Shown: positions 25,907 to 35,340, counted from the first letter of the stretch. The stretch: 64,000 bases of DNA from Argonema galeatum A003/A1 (GCF_023333595.1 NZ_JAIQZM010000008.1:1-64000); one strand, 5' to 3'. A program made the numbers and translations. The notes: generated by a model not told the origin, from the letters alone.

Positions 25907-28900
25907 ATGTTTTCAAATGTCAAAATTGTACTGGGATTGGGTATCAACCCCTTCTCGATAGCCCAAATCCCAGAAAACGAAAATATCACGCTGATCTTTT
26001 CGGGGCCTCACTTTTTTGTGGCCTTGAGTGCAGGCGTGCTAATGGCATTCGCCTTCCAATTTTTGTTAACAAACTTAGCCCTTGCCGCCAAGATTTCAGA
26101 CCGGGATGATGCAATAGAATTGGATGGTGATGATGAAGAAAGCTGGGGCAAGAAATTTCGCAATATTGAGGGAAAGGTAGGCGCTGGGGCCTTATTAACT
26201 GTCAACATCGCCTTATTTATCGCTTGTTTTTTGGCGGTGAAATTGAGCCTTATAAACAGCGTGACTGTAGGGGCAATTATTGGCGTCACGATCTGGTCAG
26301 CGTACTTCTTGCTACTAATTTGGACGAGTTCTAATGCAGTAGGTTCGTTGATTGGTTCCGCAGTGAAGACGGCAACTTCAGGCGCTCAAGGAGTTATGGG
26401 TATAGCAACCGCAGCTGTTGGCGGAAACATTGCCAACAAGCAGATTGTTAATACCGTTGAAGCATCTGTAGCAGCAGTTCGCCGCGAATTATCCTCTGCT
26501 ATAGACCCCAGCAGTATCCGGGAAACAGTAGAGGATTATTTGAGCGATTTGCAGCTGCCAAAGCTAGATTTAAAATCGATTCGCGGTGATTTGGAAAAGT
26601 TACTCAGCGATGTAGATGTAAAATCTCTAGCTGACAGCGATGTTATCAAGAATATCAATCGCCAAACTTTTGTTGATTTAGTTAGCAGTCGCACCGATTT
26701 CTCCAAAAAAGATATCGATCGCGTGGCAGAGCAGCTAGAATCTGTTTGGCAGCAAGTATTGGGTCGGCAACAGCCGAAAGATCCGCAAGCTGAATTAGTT
26801 AATTATCTCAAGTCTGCTGCCCCAGAAGAACTCAAGTCTGGCGATATTACCGCTAAGTTTGCTCAAGCGATCGGCAACGGACACGATAAGGAACAGTCTG
26901 GCAACGGCATGATGAATCGAGCCCTACAAGCTGGCATTGGTGCAGCGATGACGGCACTTTTGGAGAGGGTAGACCTCGACGACGCTGATGTGCAAAAAAT
27001 TTCCTCTCAGTTGCAAAAACTGACAGGACAAGCGACGGAACAAGCGCAAAAACTTGGCAGCAAGGTAAAAGAAAATCTGCCTTCGCTACAGTTTAATCCG
27101 ATTCTGGGAGATGTAGAAAACTACATCCTCAATTCCCAACCTTGGCACCTGAACAGAGAAACTATCAAGCAGGAATTCCAAGAAGTCATCCACGATGTTG
27201 AAGCTGCACCCGCGTTAGTTCGTCAGCAATTGGAACAACTGAATCGGGATAATTTCGTGCAATTCCTGAATCAGCGCGGCGATTTCGATGCGGATAGGGT
27301 AAATGAAATTTCCGACCAGTTAGAAGAGATTCGGACGGAAGTTTTGAATAGTGTTCAAGCTGGCGAGTCTGAAGAACAAGCTAAAGACCTCCGCAGTCGC
27401 ATTGAAAATTATCTGCGATCGACTGGAAAAGAGGAATTGAATCCAGAAGGTATCGAACGGGATTTTGCAGCACTTTTGTCAGATTCAGATGCTGGATTTG
27501 AGGCGTTGCAATCTCGCATCGGTAAGTTCGATCGCGATACGTTGGTGCAATTCCTGGGACAGCGAGAAGATTTTAGTCCCGAAGAAGCGGATCGACTGAT
27601 CGGTAAGTTGGAGGAAACGCGCGATCGCGTCCTCTCACAAGCGCAAGAATTGCAAGAACAAGCGAAATCCAAAGCACAAGAATTCCGCCAAAAAGTTGAA
27701 TCTTATTTGCGGGATACCAATAAGGAAGAATTGAATCCTGAAGGGATCGAGCGAGATTTCCAAACTCTCCTAGACGATCCGCAAGCGGGATTATCAGCAT
27801 TACGAGAAAGACTTTCTCAATTCGATCGCGATACTCTGGTGCAATTGCTGACAGCACGAGGCGATCTCAGCGAGGAACAAATCAATCAGAGCGTCGATCG
27901 GATTGAATCGGTACGAGATAGCATCTTGCAAGCACCGCAAAAAGTTGCAGATAAAGCTAAGGAACAGTACGACCAAGTTACGACCCAAATCGCTGATTAT
28001 CTGCGGAACACTAACTTGCAAGAACTCGACCCTGAAGGCATTAAGCAAGATTTAGCCAAACTATTCGAGAATCCCAAAGAAGGTGCTTTGGCGTTACGAG
28101 AAAGACTGTCGCAGGTCGATCGCGAAAGCTTGGTGAAATTGCTGAGTCAGCGGGAAGACTTGAGCGAAGAACGGGTTAATCAGATAATAGACCAGGTGCA
28201 AGAAAGCATTAGTAGCTTTGTGAAAGCACCCCGCCAGCTAGCATCTCGCGCCAAAGATAAGGTGCAAGATTTGCAAGGAAATCTGGAAAGTTATCTCCGA
28301 AATACCAACAAGGAAGAACTCAGTCCTGAAGGTATCAAGCGAGATTTGCAATTGTTATTCCGCGATCCAAAAGCGGGGATAGGGACTATAGGCGATCGCT
28401 TCAAGGAGTTCGATCGTTCTACCCTTGTGGCGCTGCTATCTCAACGTGAGGATACCTCCGAAGAAGAAGCGAATCAGATTGCCGATCGAATCGTATCTGT
28501 TCGCGACCAATTCGTCGCACAAGTTGAGAACGTTCAAGGTAAAATACAATCGGCACTTGATGGTATTTTTACCCGAATTCGCGGTTACCTGAACTCGCTC
28601 GAACGTCCCGAACTCAACTATGAAGGCATCAAGCGAGATTTCCGCAAAGTGTTTGACGATCCGCAAGCGGGATTTGATGCAGTAAAAGAGCGTTTGAGTC
28701 ACTTCGATCGCGATACCTTAGTCGCCATCATCAGTTCTCGCGAAGATATTTCTGAGGTTGATGCTAACCGCATTATCGATCAGATTGAGTCTGCACGCGA
28801 TAGTGTACAGAAACGAGGCGAACGCCTGCAAGAGCAAGCTAAGAAACGCTTTGAAGATATCAAGGAGAAAGCCAAGAAGCAAGGGGAAGAAACCCGGAAA

Positions 28901-29008
28901 GCGGCTGCAACCGCTGCTTGGTGGCTATTTGGTACGGCTGTTACTTCTGTTGCCATTTCTGCGTTGGCGGGAGCAATGGCGGTAGGTGGTTTAAACCTGT
29001 TTGGATAA
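25907..29008 (+). CDS. Large membrane-anchored repeat protein, unrecognised family
   Basis: About 1,033 residues from the ATG at 25907, which has GAGG 8 nt upstream. An in-frame GTG at 25877 is possible. There are three hydrophobic segments in the first 150 residues and one near the C-terminus (about the last 30 residues), so the ends are membrane-bound. Between them lie eight related units of about 100 residues, the first three degenerate. The unit core reads YL-N-EEL-PEGI-RD and FDRDTLV-LL-REDxSEEEAN-I-D-IE. The sequence is strongly charged and helical and could span a long coiled or helical rod. I do not know a function. A terminator follows directly, so it stands alone. Confidence 0.75.
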   Translation: MFSNVKIVLGLGINPFSIAQIPENENITLIFSGPHFFVALSAGVLMAFAFQFLLTNLALAAKISDRDDAIELDGDDEESWGKKFRNIEGKVGAGALLTVNIALFIACFLAVKLSLINSVTVGAIIGVTIWSAYFLLLIWTSSNAVGSLIGSAVKTATSGAQGVMGIATAAVGGNIANKQIVNTVEASVAAVRRELSSAIDPSSIRETVEDYLSDLQLPKLDLKSIRGDLEKLLSDVDVKSLADSDVIKNINRQTFVDLVSSRTDFSKKDIDRVAEQLESVWQQVLGRQQPKDPQAELVNYLKSAAPEELKSGDITAKFAQAIGNGHDKEQSGNGMMNRALQAGIGAAMTALLERVDLDDADVQKISSQLQKLTGQATEQAQKLGSKVKENLPSLQFNPILGDVENYILNSQPWHLNRETIKQEFQEVIHDVEAAPALVRQQLEQLNRDNFVQFLNQRGDFDADRVNEISDQLEEIRTEVLNSVQAGESEEQAKDLRSRIENYLRSTGKEELNPEGIERDFAALLSDSDAGFEALQSRIGKFDRDTLVQFLGQREDFSPEEADRLIGKLEETRDRVLSQAQELQEQAKSKAQEFRQKVESYLRDTNKEELNPEGIERDFQTLLDDPQAGLSALRERLSQFDRDTLVQLLTARGDLSEEQINQSVDRIESVRDSILQAPQKVADKAKEQYDQVTTQIADYLRNTNLQELDPEGIKQDLAKLFENPKEGALALRERLSQVDRESLVKLLSQREDLSEERVNQIIDQVQESISSFVKAPRQLASRAKDKVQDLQGNLESYLRNTNKEELSPEGIKRDLQLLFRDPKAGIGTIGDRFKEFDRSTLVALLSQREDTSEEEANQIADRIVSVRDQFVAQVENVQGKIQSALDGIFTRIRGYLNSLERPELNYEGIKRDFRKVFDDPQAGFDAVKERLSHFDRDTLVAIISSREDISEVDANRIIDQIESARDSVQKRGERLQEQAKKRFEDIKEKAKKQGEETRKAAATAAWWLFGTAVTSVAISALAGAMAVGGLNLFG

Positions 29009-29030
29009 AGGTTTAACTGACATTTAATTA

Positions 29031-29065
29031 AAAGTAGGCTGGCGTAAAGCTAGCCTACTTTTTTT
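29031..29065. terminator. Bidirectional terminator
   Basis: AAAGTAGGCT at 29031-29040 pairs with AGCCTACTTT at 29052-29061, followed by more T. The upstream A-run also gives a U-tract on the other strand. It lies between convergent genes and can serve both. Confidence 0.85.
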
Positions 29066-29087
29066 AGGGTTAATTTTGAGTTCAAAA

Positions 29088-29339
29088 TTACTTTTTCCCT
29101 CGCCAACGCATCCAAACACAATATAACATTGTCAGCAGTAACCATCCCGATGCACAGCATAACCCAGGAAACGCAACAGGAATATTCGGTAAAGACTGTG
29201 TATTAACTGCAATCACCTGATTAATGTATGGTTCAACAAAGTTGCCATAGGCATTCTCTAGAGCTTCCCGTTGTTTGATTTTATTGATAGGCGCTTGGTC
29301 GATCCCAAACCCAAGTTTATTTTCAGGTAAAATATCCAT
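29088..29339 (-). CDS. Small membrane protein (83 aa), unknown
   Basis: The soluble N-terminal 50 residues are followed by one hydrophobic helix (about 56-76) and a positive end (MRWRGKK), so it has a cytoplasmic C-terminus. A GGAGAGAC ribosome site lies just before the ATG. It converges with the large repeat protein gene and shares its terminator. There is no recognised family, but the RBS and clean topology support a real gene. Confidence 0.6.
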   Translation of the reverse strand: MDILPENKLGFGIDQAPINKIKQREALENAYGNFVEPYINQVIAVNTQSLPNIPVAFPGLCCASGWLLLTMLYCVWMRWRGKK

Positions 29340-29616
29340 ATTTGTCTCTCCAGAAGTATTGATGGAATCAAGCTTTTTTGCTTGTTATTTTCACCGTAGG
29401 AGAGAAGAAATAGAGATAAAATTAGTAATAAATAGAAATCAAATAGAAGTTTTCTATTTGACGCTGGAGGCTTCAGCAGTCCAATTGTTTCTGGAAAAAT
29501 CCGTCAAATTACAGGACTGACGCATCGCTTGAAAATTATTAATGAAGATTAAAAAAATAATCTCGTTTGCTGGGAAATGCCGTAAAATAAAATATAGTTG
29601 AGCTATTGTGGGCTAG

Positions 29617-32600
29617 ATGAGCGATCCAAAGTATCAACGGCAGTTTTTAGAAGACTTGGCAACCCAGTACAAGTTTTATGGAGATACGCGGACGGCTTTT
29701 TTGGGTCGCTTCGCCTGTGAAAATGCGGATAAACATAATAATAAATTGGTACTGACTTGGACAAAAGACCTGGATAATAAGGGACAGAAGCTACAAGATG
29801 AGTTAAAGAACAACATTTATCCAGTCTTGCGGGAAAAAGGCTGTGATATTCCCGAAACCACTAAACAAGGGAGATCCCAAAAAGGCGAAAGTCCTTGGGA
29901 ACTGGCGTATAAGTGGCTATGGGAAGTAAAATTTCCAAAGTGGAAACAAAAACAACCGGAAACGGATAAACCCTCAGAAATCCTCAAGCGCTGCGTATTA
30001 GGACTCAAGGGAAACTATCAAGAAGCACAACAGAAAATCACCGAAATCACTCAACATCTGCAAACACTCCTCAACGATGACACCCTTTCCATTGCCAAGG
30101 TAGAAGAAGGCAGTATTATTATCATTGTTGAGAGTTCCCAAACCGACTACGACCAAATCAAAAAACGCCTCATTGGTCGAGAGATTGCGGGTTTTCCGGT
30201 GGAATATGTGATTGATGAGTGGCAAGATGTCTGTCGGAGGATGTTGAAAAGTCAGACACAGTTAAGCAGTAATAGTGTCTTACGTCGCGCTTATTGTAAT
30301 CGTAATTTAATTGAAGAAGAGTTATTTGTTGATTTGGCACTGGTGCAACCGAAAAAAGACCGCAATGAAGCACACCAACAGGATATCGAACCTCATCGCG
30401 GTTCCGAATATTACACCCGACAAGAAGAAGCAGTAGAGAAACGGTTTGCCTACCCGGAGTTTCTCAAGGAAGTGATTAGCAAACCCACTCAGAAAAATAT
30501 TGCCATTATTGGGGAACCCGGAGCGGGAAAAACCACCTTATTACAGAAATTGGCGTTTTGGTTATTACAAGAAACCGATGATTTGGTAATTTGGATACCC
30601 CTGCGAGATTTAGGCGAGAAACGCTTGGGGGACTATTTACAAGAAATTTGGCTCAAAGATGCTTTGAGGTCTGCTAGAGAGGAAATTAAGGCAGACTGGG
30701 AGCAGAAATTTAAGGATGGTAAAGTCTGGTTACTGTTGGATGGTTTGGATGAGATGGGGGATACAGCTAGGAATGCCTTAAAGTTCCAAGGTTGGGTGAC
30801 ACAAGCTCAGTTAATTATCTCCTGTCGGTTGAATCTGTGGCAAGCGAACCCCGTGCAGTTACAGGGTTTTCAAACCTATCTCACCCAACCGTTTCAGGAT
30901 GAACAAATGCAGCAGTTTATCCAAAAGTGGTTTCGGGGTTTGTCAGGGGAAGGACAGGATGTGAGGTTAGCTGAATCCTTGTGGTCAGCACTGCAAACTT
31001 CTGGGAAGGAACGGATTCAGGATTTATGCCGCAATCCCCTCCGTTTAACCTTATTATGCTCGATTTGGCAAGGGAGAAAGGGAGATTTACCGGATACCAC
31101 AGCTAAGTTATATCAGAAGTTTGTGGACTATATTTATGAGTGGAAGAAAAAAGAGTTTCCCGTGACAGATGAGGAAAGGCAACGTTTAAATGGAGGTTTA
31201 GGAGAGTTAGCGAAAGCATCCCTAGAAAGGGAGGGAACCCGGTTTCGGTTAACCCATCGGTTTGTGTGTGAATATTTGGGGAAACCGGATAATAATTCTC
31301 TGTTAGACAGGGCGTTAAAGTTGGGTTGGTTGAATGAGGTGGGGGTGGATGTGGATGAACCGGAAGATCCGGTTTATGCGTTTTATCATGCGACTTTTCA
31401 GGAGTATTTTGCAGCGTTGGCAGTGGATGATTGGGATTATTTTTTACCTCGGAATCATGTTAATTTTCTGGTTGAGGGGAAGAAATATCGGATTTTTGAA
31501 CCGCAGTGGAAGCAGGTGATTTTGTTGTGGTTGGGGCGAGATATTGCGAATAAGGAGAAAGAGGCGTTTATTCAGTTATTAGTTAATTTTGATGCTGGAT
31601 GTAAAAATGTTTCTTATAGATATCAAGCCTATTTTTTAGCATCAGCAGGAATTAATGAATTTAAGGATTGTTCCCTGGCTTTTGAGATTGTTAGGCAAGT
31701 GGTGAAGTGGGGGTTTGGCAAATTTGATATTGATAAACAAAAATGGATGACTTATCTCGATCCGATTGAGAAAGGGGCGAGAAAGACAATATCAGAAACG
31801 ATTCGACAACGGACTATTACAGAACTTACTGACATTATTGAACATTGCCAAGATGAAGATACCCGTAGGCTGGCGGCTGATAGTTTAGGGAAAATCGGAC
31901 AAGGAAATCCCGATGCGATCGCCGGGTTGCTCCAACTTCTCCAAACCACTGAGAATGAAGATACCCGTAGGCGGGCGGCTGAGAGTTTAGGGAAAATCGG
32001 ACAAGGAAATCCCGATGCGATCGCTGGGTTGCTCCAAGTTCTCCAAACCACTGAGAATAAAGTAACCCGTAGGCTGGCGGCTGATAGTTTAGGGAAAATC
32101 GGACAAGGAAATCCCGATGCGATCGCTGGGTTGCTCCAAGTTCTCCAAACCACTGAGAATGAATCTACCCGTAGGCTGGCGGCTGATAGTTTAGGGAAAA
32201 TCGACCCCGGAAATCCCGATGCGATCGCCGGATTGCTCCAAGTTCTCCAAACCACTGAGGATGAAGATACCCGTTGGCTGGCGGCTGATAGTTTAGGGAA
32301 AATCGGACAAGGAAATCCCGATGCGATCGCCGGATTGCTCCAAGTTCTCCAAACCACTGAGGATGAAGATACCCGTTGGCAGGCGGCTGAGAGTTTAGGG
32401 GAAATATTAACCACACCCCAACAATATGCAGGTGTCGTCTCAGCCTTAAAAGATTGCCTCAGCAATGAAGTTTACGAAAACAACTTTCACCGATTTTATG
32501 AATGCTACAAAGTCGTTTGGGATTGCGCCGCCAACCTGCCCTATCCCCAATTTTATCAAGCATGGCATCATCCCCCCACAACCCCCCATCCAGAAGTTGC

Positions 32601-33057
32601 AGAACAGACCCCAGTAGGGCATAACTCAACCGTTGACAGCCTAGAAACTCAACAGATTGACCTTTTCGGGCAACTGCAAAATCTGCCCATTTTTTGCCTC
32701 AAAGCCCACATCCTAGCCACCGAAACCAGAGAAAGCGAAATCGCCCAAACCCTCTGCCAACTGATCTGGGACAAAGCCCTTCCCAATCAAGATTATCCTG
32801 AAGAAGTCACCACTCCCAGCAAACTGCGTGGACACCTCCAACAACTCAAACGCAACCGCGATCTACCCAAACTCGCGATTCTCCTTACCCATTGCGAACA
32901 TCCCACCCCAGAACTGATCACCTTTTGCCACAAACTCACCAACATCCTGTCTATAGCATGGCTAACCGACGAACTCCTAGAAGCGCCGTTAAAAGGTTTT
33001 CCCCCCGATCAACCCAACCTGTTATCTGCGATTCAAACCTGGTTAGAGGAGACTTGA
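29617..33057 (+). CDS. NACHT-HEAT STAND NTPase, possible anti-phage sensor
   Basis: A 1,146-residue protein. The N-terminal 250 residues are an unassigned region. Its 155-200 part (KVEEGSIIIIVESS) resembles the small N-terminal beta domain seen in cyanobacterial NACHT proteins. The NACHT NTPase has Walker A GEPGAGKTT (299-307) and Walker B VWLLLDGLDEM (370-380). Winged-helix and linker segments follow to about 640. Residues 746-928 are HEAT repeats of exactly 34 residues, nearly identical to each other, and a 215-residue C-terminal region ends the protein. STAND NTPases of this type sense phage or stress signals and activate an effector. No separate effector gene lies beside it, so any effector must be in the N- or C-terminal regions. 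Confidence 0.85.
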   Translation: MSDPKYQRQFLEDLATQYKFYGDTRTAFLGRFACENADKHNNKLVLTWTKDLDNKGQKLQDELKNNIYPVLREKGCDIPETTKQGRSQKGESPWELAYKWLWEVKFPKWKQKQPETDKPSEILKRCVLGLKGNYQEAQQKITEITQHLQTLLNDDTLSIAKVEEGSIIIIVESSQTDYDQIKKRLIGREIAGFPVEYVIDEWQDVCRRMLKSQTQLSSNSVLRRAYCNRNLIEEELFVDLALVQPKKDRNEAHQQDIEPHRGSEYYTRQEEAVEKRFAYPEFLKEVISKPTQKNIAIIGEPGAGKTTLLQKLAFWLLQETDDLVIWIPLRDLGEKRLGDYLQEIWLKDALRSAREEIKADWEQKFKDGKVWLLLDGLDEMGDTARNALKFQGWVTQAQLIISCRLNLWQANPVQLQGFQTYLTQPFQDEQMQQFIQKWFRGLSGEGQDVRLAESLWSALQTSGKERIQDLCRNPLRLTLLCSIWQGRKGDLPDTTAKLYQKFVDYIYEWKKKEFPVTDEERQRLNGGLGELAKASLEREGTRFRLTHRFVCEYLGKPDNNSLLDRALKLGWLNEVGVDVDEPEDPVYAFYHATFQEYFAALAVDDWDYFLPRNHVNFLVEGKKYRIFEPQWKQVILLWLGRDIANKEKEAFIQLLVNFDAGCKNVSYRYQAYFLASAGINEFKDCSLAFEIVRQVVKWGFGKFDIDKQKWMTYLDPIEKGARKTISETIRQRTITELTDIIEHCQDEDTRRLAADSLGKIGQGNPDAIAGLLQLLQTTENEDTRRRAAESLGKIGQGNPDAIAGLLQVLQTTENKVTRRLAADSLGKIGQGNPDAIAGLLQVLQTTENESTRRLAADSLGKIDPGNPDAIAGLLQVLQTTEDEDTRWLAADSLGKIGQGNPDAIAGLLQVLQTTEDEDTRWQAAESLGEILTTPQQYAGVVSALKDCLSNEVYENNFHRFYECYKVVWDCAANLPYPQFYQAWHHPPTTPHPEVAEQTPVGHNSTVDSLETQQIDLFGQLQNLPIFCLKAHILATETRESEIAQTLCQLIWDKALPNQDYPEEVTTPSKLRGHLQQLKRNRDLPKLAILLTHCEHPTPELITFCHKLTNILSIAWLTDELLEAPLKGFPPDQPNLLSAIQTWLEET
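31855..32400 (+). repeat. Five to six tandem 102-bp repeats inside the NACHT gene
   Basis: Units start at 31855, 31957, 32059, 32161, 32263 and 32365, at exact 102-bp spacing. They are nearly identical, differing at a few codons at the unit start (GAAGAT/AAAGTA/GAATCT) and at a few internal sites. Each encodes one 34-residue HEAT repeat (TRRLAADSLGKIGQGNPDA). High DNA identity implies recent expansion or gene conversion. Confidence 0.9.
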
Positions 33058-33067
33058 GAAAGCTTTG

Positions 33068-33082
33068 AGAAACCCGGTTTCT
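33068..33082. repeat. GAAACCCGGTTTC palindrome
   Basis: A 13-bp palindrome around a single central base, also found near 35697, 51943, 51959, 53303 and 53451. Here it lies downstream of the NACHT gene stop. It is a dispersed short palindromic repeat. Confidence 0.6.
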
Positions 33083-33185
33083 GACCCCCAAAGTCCCAGT
33101 GAGGCTATAATCAAAGTAGAATATTGGCCAACCTTAACCCTAATCCAATTCGATCCAACTCCGTTGTTTTTTGGTAGAAGTAACT

Positions 33186-33404
33186 ATGAAAAATATCAAA
33201 ATCATTGTGGAAAAGCACCCTGATGGTTATGTTGCCTATCCTTTAGGTATTCAGGGGGTTGTAGTTGGTGAAGGTGATACCTATGAAGAAGCTCTAAATG
33301 ATGTGCGATCGGCTATTTTATTTCATATTGAAACTTTTGGAGAATCGGTACTAGAAGCTGAATCCTCAATACTCGAAGCTTTTGTAGCAGAGGCAAGCAT
33401 ATAA
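33186..33404 (+). CDS. HicB-like antitoxin family protein, orphan
   Basis: A 72-residue protein from the ATG at 33186 (MKNIKIIVEKHPDGYVAYPL). It has the short HicB-type partial RNase H fold with GVVVGEGDTYEEALNDV. Type II HicB proteins neutralise HicA RNases, but no HicA gene is adjacent. Small cyanobacterial relatives often stand alone. It lacks a DNA-binding tail. The ATG five codons upstream (33171 GTG) is less likely. Confidence 0.75.
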   Translation: MKNIKIIVEKHPDGYVAYPLGIQGVVVGEGDTYEEALNDVRSAILFHIETFGESVLEAESSILEAFVAEASI

Positions 33405-33471
33405 TGGCAAAGTTTTTCTGCCTGATATACGACTATTCACTGTAATGATACTTACAAGCCACAATTACAAT

Positions 33472-33694
33472 TTATTCATCGGTCACTTCGTAAACTAAAC
33501 GATGTTCATTATCAATGCGCCCTTACCTAGACACTTAACTCGTATTTCAAAGGTTCAGGTTTACCCAATCCTTCAAAGGGCGATCGGTCTATATCTTTAA
33601 TCAATTCGACAATTTTGCGATAAATCTTTTTGTCTAATTTTGACCATTCAGTAAAAACCAAACCCTTCAACTCCTCTACATCGACAGCAGCAAA
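33472..33694 (-). pseudogene. YoeB-type toxin remnant
   Basis: Read on the minus strand, the DNA encodes LVFTEWSKLDKKIYRKIVEL and then PFEGLGKPEPLKYELSV followed by TAG. In another frame the C-terminal GRIDNEHRLVYEVTDE and a TAA follow. These match the body and conserved end of YoeB/Txe mRNA interferases. The intervening WSR segment is lost in a frameshift, and no start codon is found after an upstream TAA. It is therefore a decayed toxin gene. Confidence 0.75.
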
Positions 33695-33739
33695 TTAGAT
33701 AACCCCTTGTTCTATATTTACATATATAATCTAAATAAT

Positions 33740-35047
33740 ATGAACATCGACTCTATCCTCAAACCCTTCCAACGTTTCGGCGTCCATCTCGGACTCGATC
33801 GCATTCAACAACTCCTAGCCAATTTAAACAACCCCCATCACCAAGTACCGATTATCCACGTCGCCGGAACAAATGGTAAAGGTTCCGTTTGCGCTTATCT
33901 CTCTTCAGTCCTAACTGAGGCGGGTTATCGCGTCGGAAGATATATTTCTCCCCATTTAATCGATTGGAACGAACGCATCTGTATCAACGAAAAACCGATT
34001 TCATCAGAAGAATTACAACAGTTACTTCTGCAAGTTCAATCTGCGATTAACCCAAATGCAGAATCTCCTACCCAATTTGAAGTTATCACTGCTGCTGCTT
34101 GGCTATATTTCGCGCAACAAAAAGTAGATATAGCTGTAATAGAAGTGGGATTGGGAGGACGATTGGATGCGACTAATGTTTGCGATCGGCCCCTCGTCTC
34201 CATCATCACCTCCATCTCTCGCGAACATTGGCAAAATTTAGGCCCAACTTTAGCCGATATCGCTGGAGAAAAAGCCGGTATCCTTAAAGCGGGATGTCGT
34301 GCTGTTATCGGACAGTTACCTCCAGAAGCAAAAACTGTCGTGGAAAACCGCATCCAGGAATTAGGCTGTCCGGCTATTTTCCCAGAACCTGCTCAAGCAT
34401 TACAAACCACGAAGGCACGAAAGACAGGAAGACAAGAGGAAAAATGGGCAAAATATCAGAATATTGAATATCCTTTACCGTTGTTGGGAGATATCCAACT
34501 GGCTAATTCGGCATTGGCGATCGCATCTCTCCAACTCCTCCAACAACAAGGCTGGCAAATCTCAGCAGATGCGATCGCATCTGGCATGGCTAAAACTAAA
34601 TGGCCGGGACGACTCCAATGGACAAGTTGGAAAAATCGTCCATTATTAATAGATGGCGCTCATAATCCAGCAGCTGCGATCGCACTTCGTCAATATGTCG
34701 ATAGCTTAGAAGATGTCAGCGATAAAAAGTCGAACCTTCCATCAATCCCAAATCGGATCTCCTGGGTAATGGGAATGCTTTCTACTAAAGATCATGCCGA
34801 TATCTTTAAAGCATTACTCCGACCTGACGACCAACTGCATTTAGTTCCCGTTCCCGACCATTCTTCCGCCAATCCAGAAAACTTAGCAACTCTCGGTCGT
34901 AGCATCTGTCCCGAATTAGAGTTAGTTCAAACTTATCCAGACCTCGTAACAGGTTTAGATACTGCTATAACAACCAACTCAGATTTAGTAGTTTTGTGCG
35001 GTTCCCTCTATCTACTCGGTCATTTCTTAGCTATCGCTACTCAATAG
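33740..35047 (+). CDS. folC: Folylpolyglutamate/dihydrofolate synthase
   Basis: A 435-residue FolC/Mur-ligase family enzyme that adds glutamate to folates. It has the P-loop VAGTNGKGS, YISPHLIDWNERI, and DGAHNPAAA of the C-terminal domain. I chose the ATG at 33740 (MNIDSIL). The TTG at 33707 adds 11 residues with no family support. Residues around 230-243 (TTKARKTGRQEEKW) lie in a surface loop and look encoded by an ACGAAGGCACGAAAGAC-like intergenic repeat. The enzyme is cytoplasmic and the gene stands alone. Confidence 0.93.
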   Translation: MNIDSILKPFQRFGVHLGLDRIQQLLANLNNPHHQVPIIHVAGTNGKGSVCAYLSSVLTEAGYRVGRYISPHLIDWNERICINEKPISSEELQQLLLQVQSAINPNAESPTQFEVITAAAWLYFAQQKVDIAVIEVGLGGRLDATNVCDRPLVSIITSISREHWQNLGPTLADIAGEKAGILKAGCRAVIGQLPPEAKTVVENRIQELGCPAIFPEPAQALQTTKARKTGRQEEKWAKYQNIEYPLPLLGDIQLANSALAIASLQLLQQQGWQISADAIASGMAKTKWPGRLQWTSWKNRPLLIDGAHNPAAAIALRQYVDSLEDVSDKKSNLPSIPNRISWVMGMLSTKDHADIFKALLRPDDQLHLVPVPDHSSANPENLATLGRSICPELELVQTYPDLVTGLDTAITTNSDLVVLCGSLYLLGHFLAIATQ

Positions 35048-35117
35048 CGTAACGCACCCTACTATGACTGACCAAATACCAACTTTACATTTTAAACCAC
35101 AGATGAACGCAGATATC

Positions 35118-35340
35118 ATATCATCTCCTTACGCATCGGTCACCTAAAAAAATCTTATTCTTATTCTTATCTGCGTTCATCTGCGTTCATCTGTCTTTAT
35201 CGTTCGACTGAGCGTCTCCGCACTGAGACTTCGGCGTGAGCGCTCAGTCGAACGCTTGCCGAAGTGTCACGTCGAAGTCTGTGGTAAAAATTTAACCAAC
35301 AATGACAACAGACAATTTGACGATCTCATATCATCTACAG
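35118..35340. repeat. ATCTG-family repeat with a nested insertion
   Basis: A copy of the 160-bp element (TCCTTACGCATCGGTCACC, then ATCTGCGTTC direct repeats, then GGTAAAAATTTAACC). It is interrupted at 35201-35277 by a second element. The nested piece has a perfect 13-bp stem (GTTCGACTGAGCG/CGCTCAGTCGAAC) and CTTCGGC/GCCGAAG arms. Together with the palindromes at 35335 and 35710, these occupy the 740-bp gap after folC. No gene is seen there. Confidence 0.75.

Noticed and set aside
31855-32400. CRISPR array
   Set aside because: The 102-bp units are contiguous, coding and in frame, with no alternating repeats and unique spacers. No CRISPR array is seen elsewhere in the window.
31752-32465. A 237-residue open frame on the minus strand opposite the NACHT repeats
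   Set aside because: It is a shadow frame created by the 102-bp repeats. Its own repeat pattern simply mirrors the HEAT codons, and it lacks a ribosome site.
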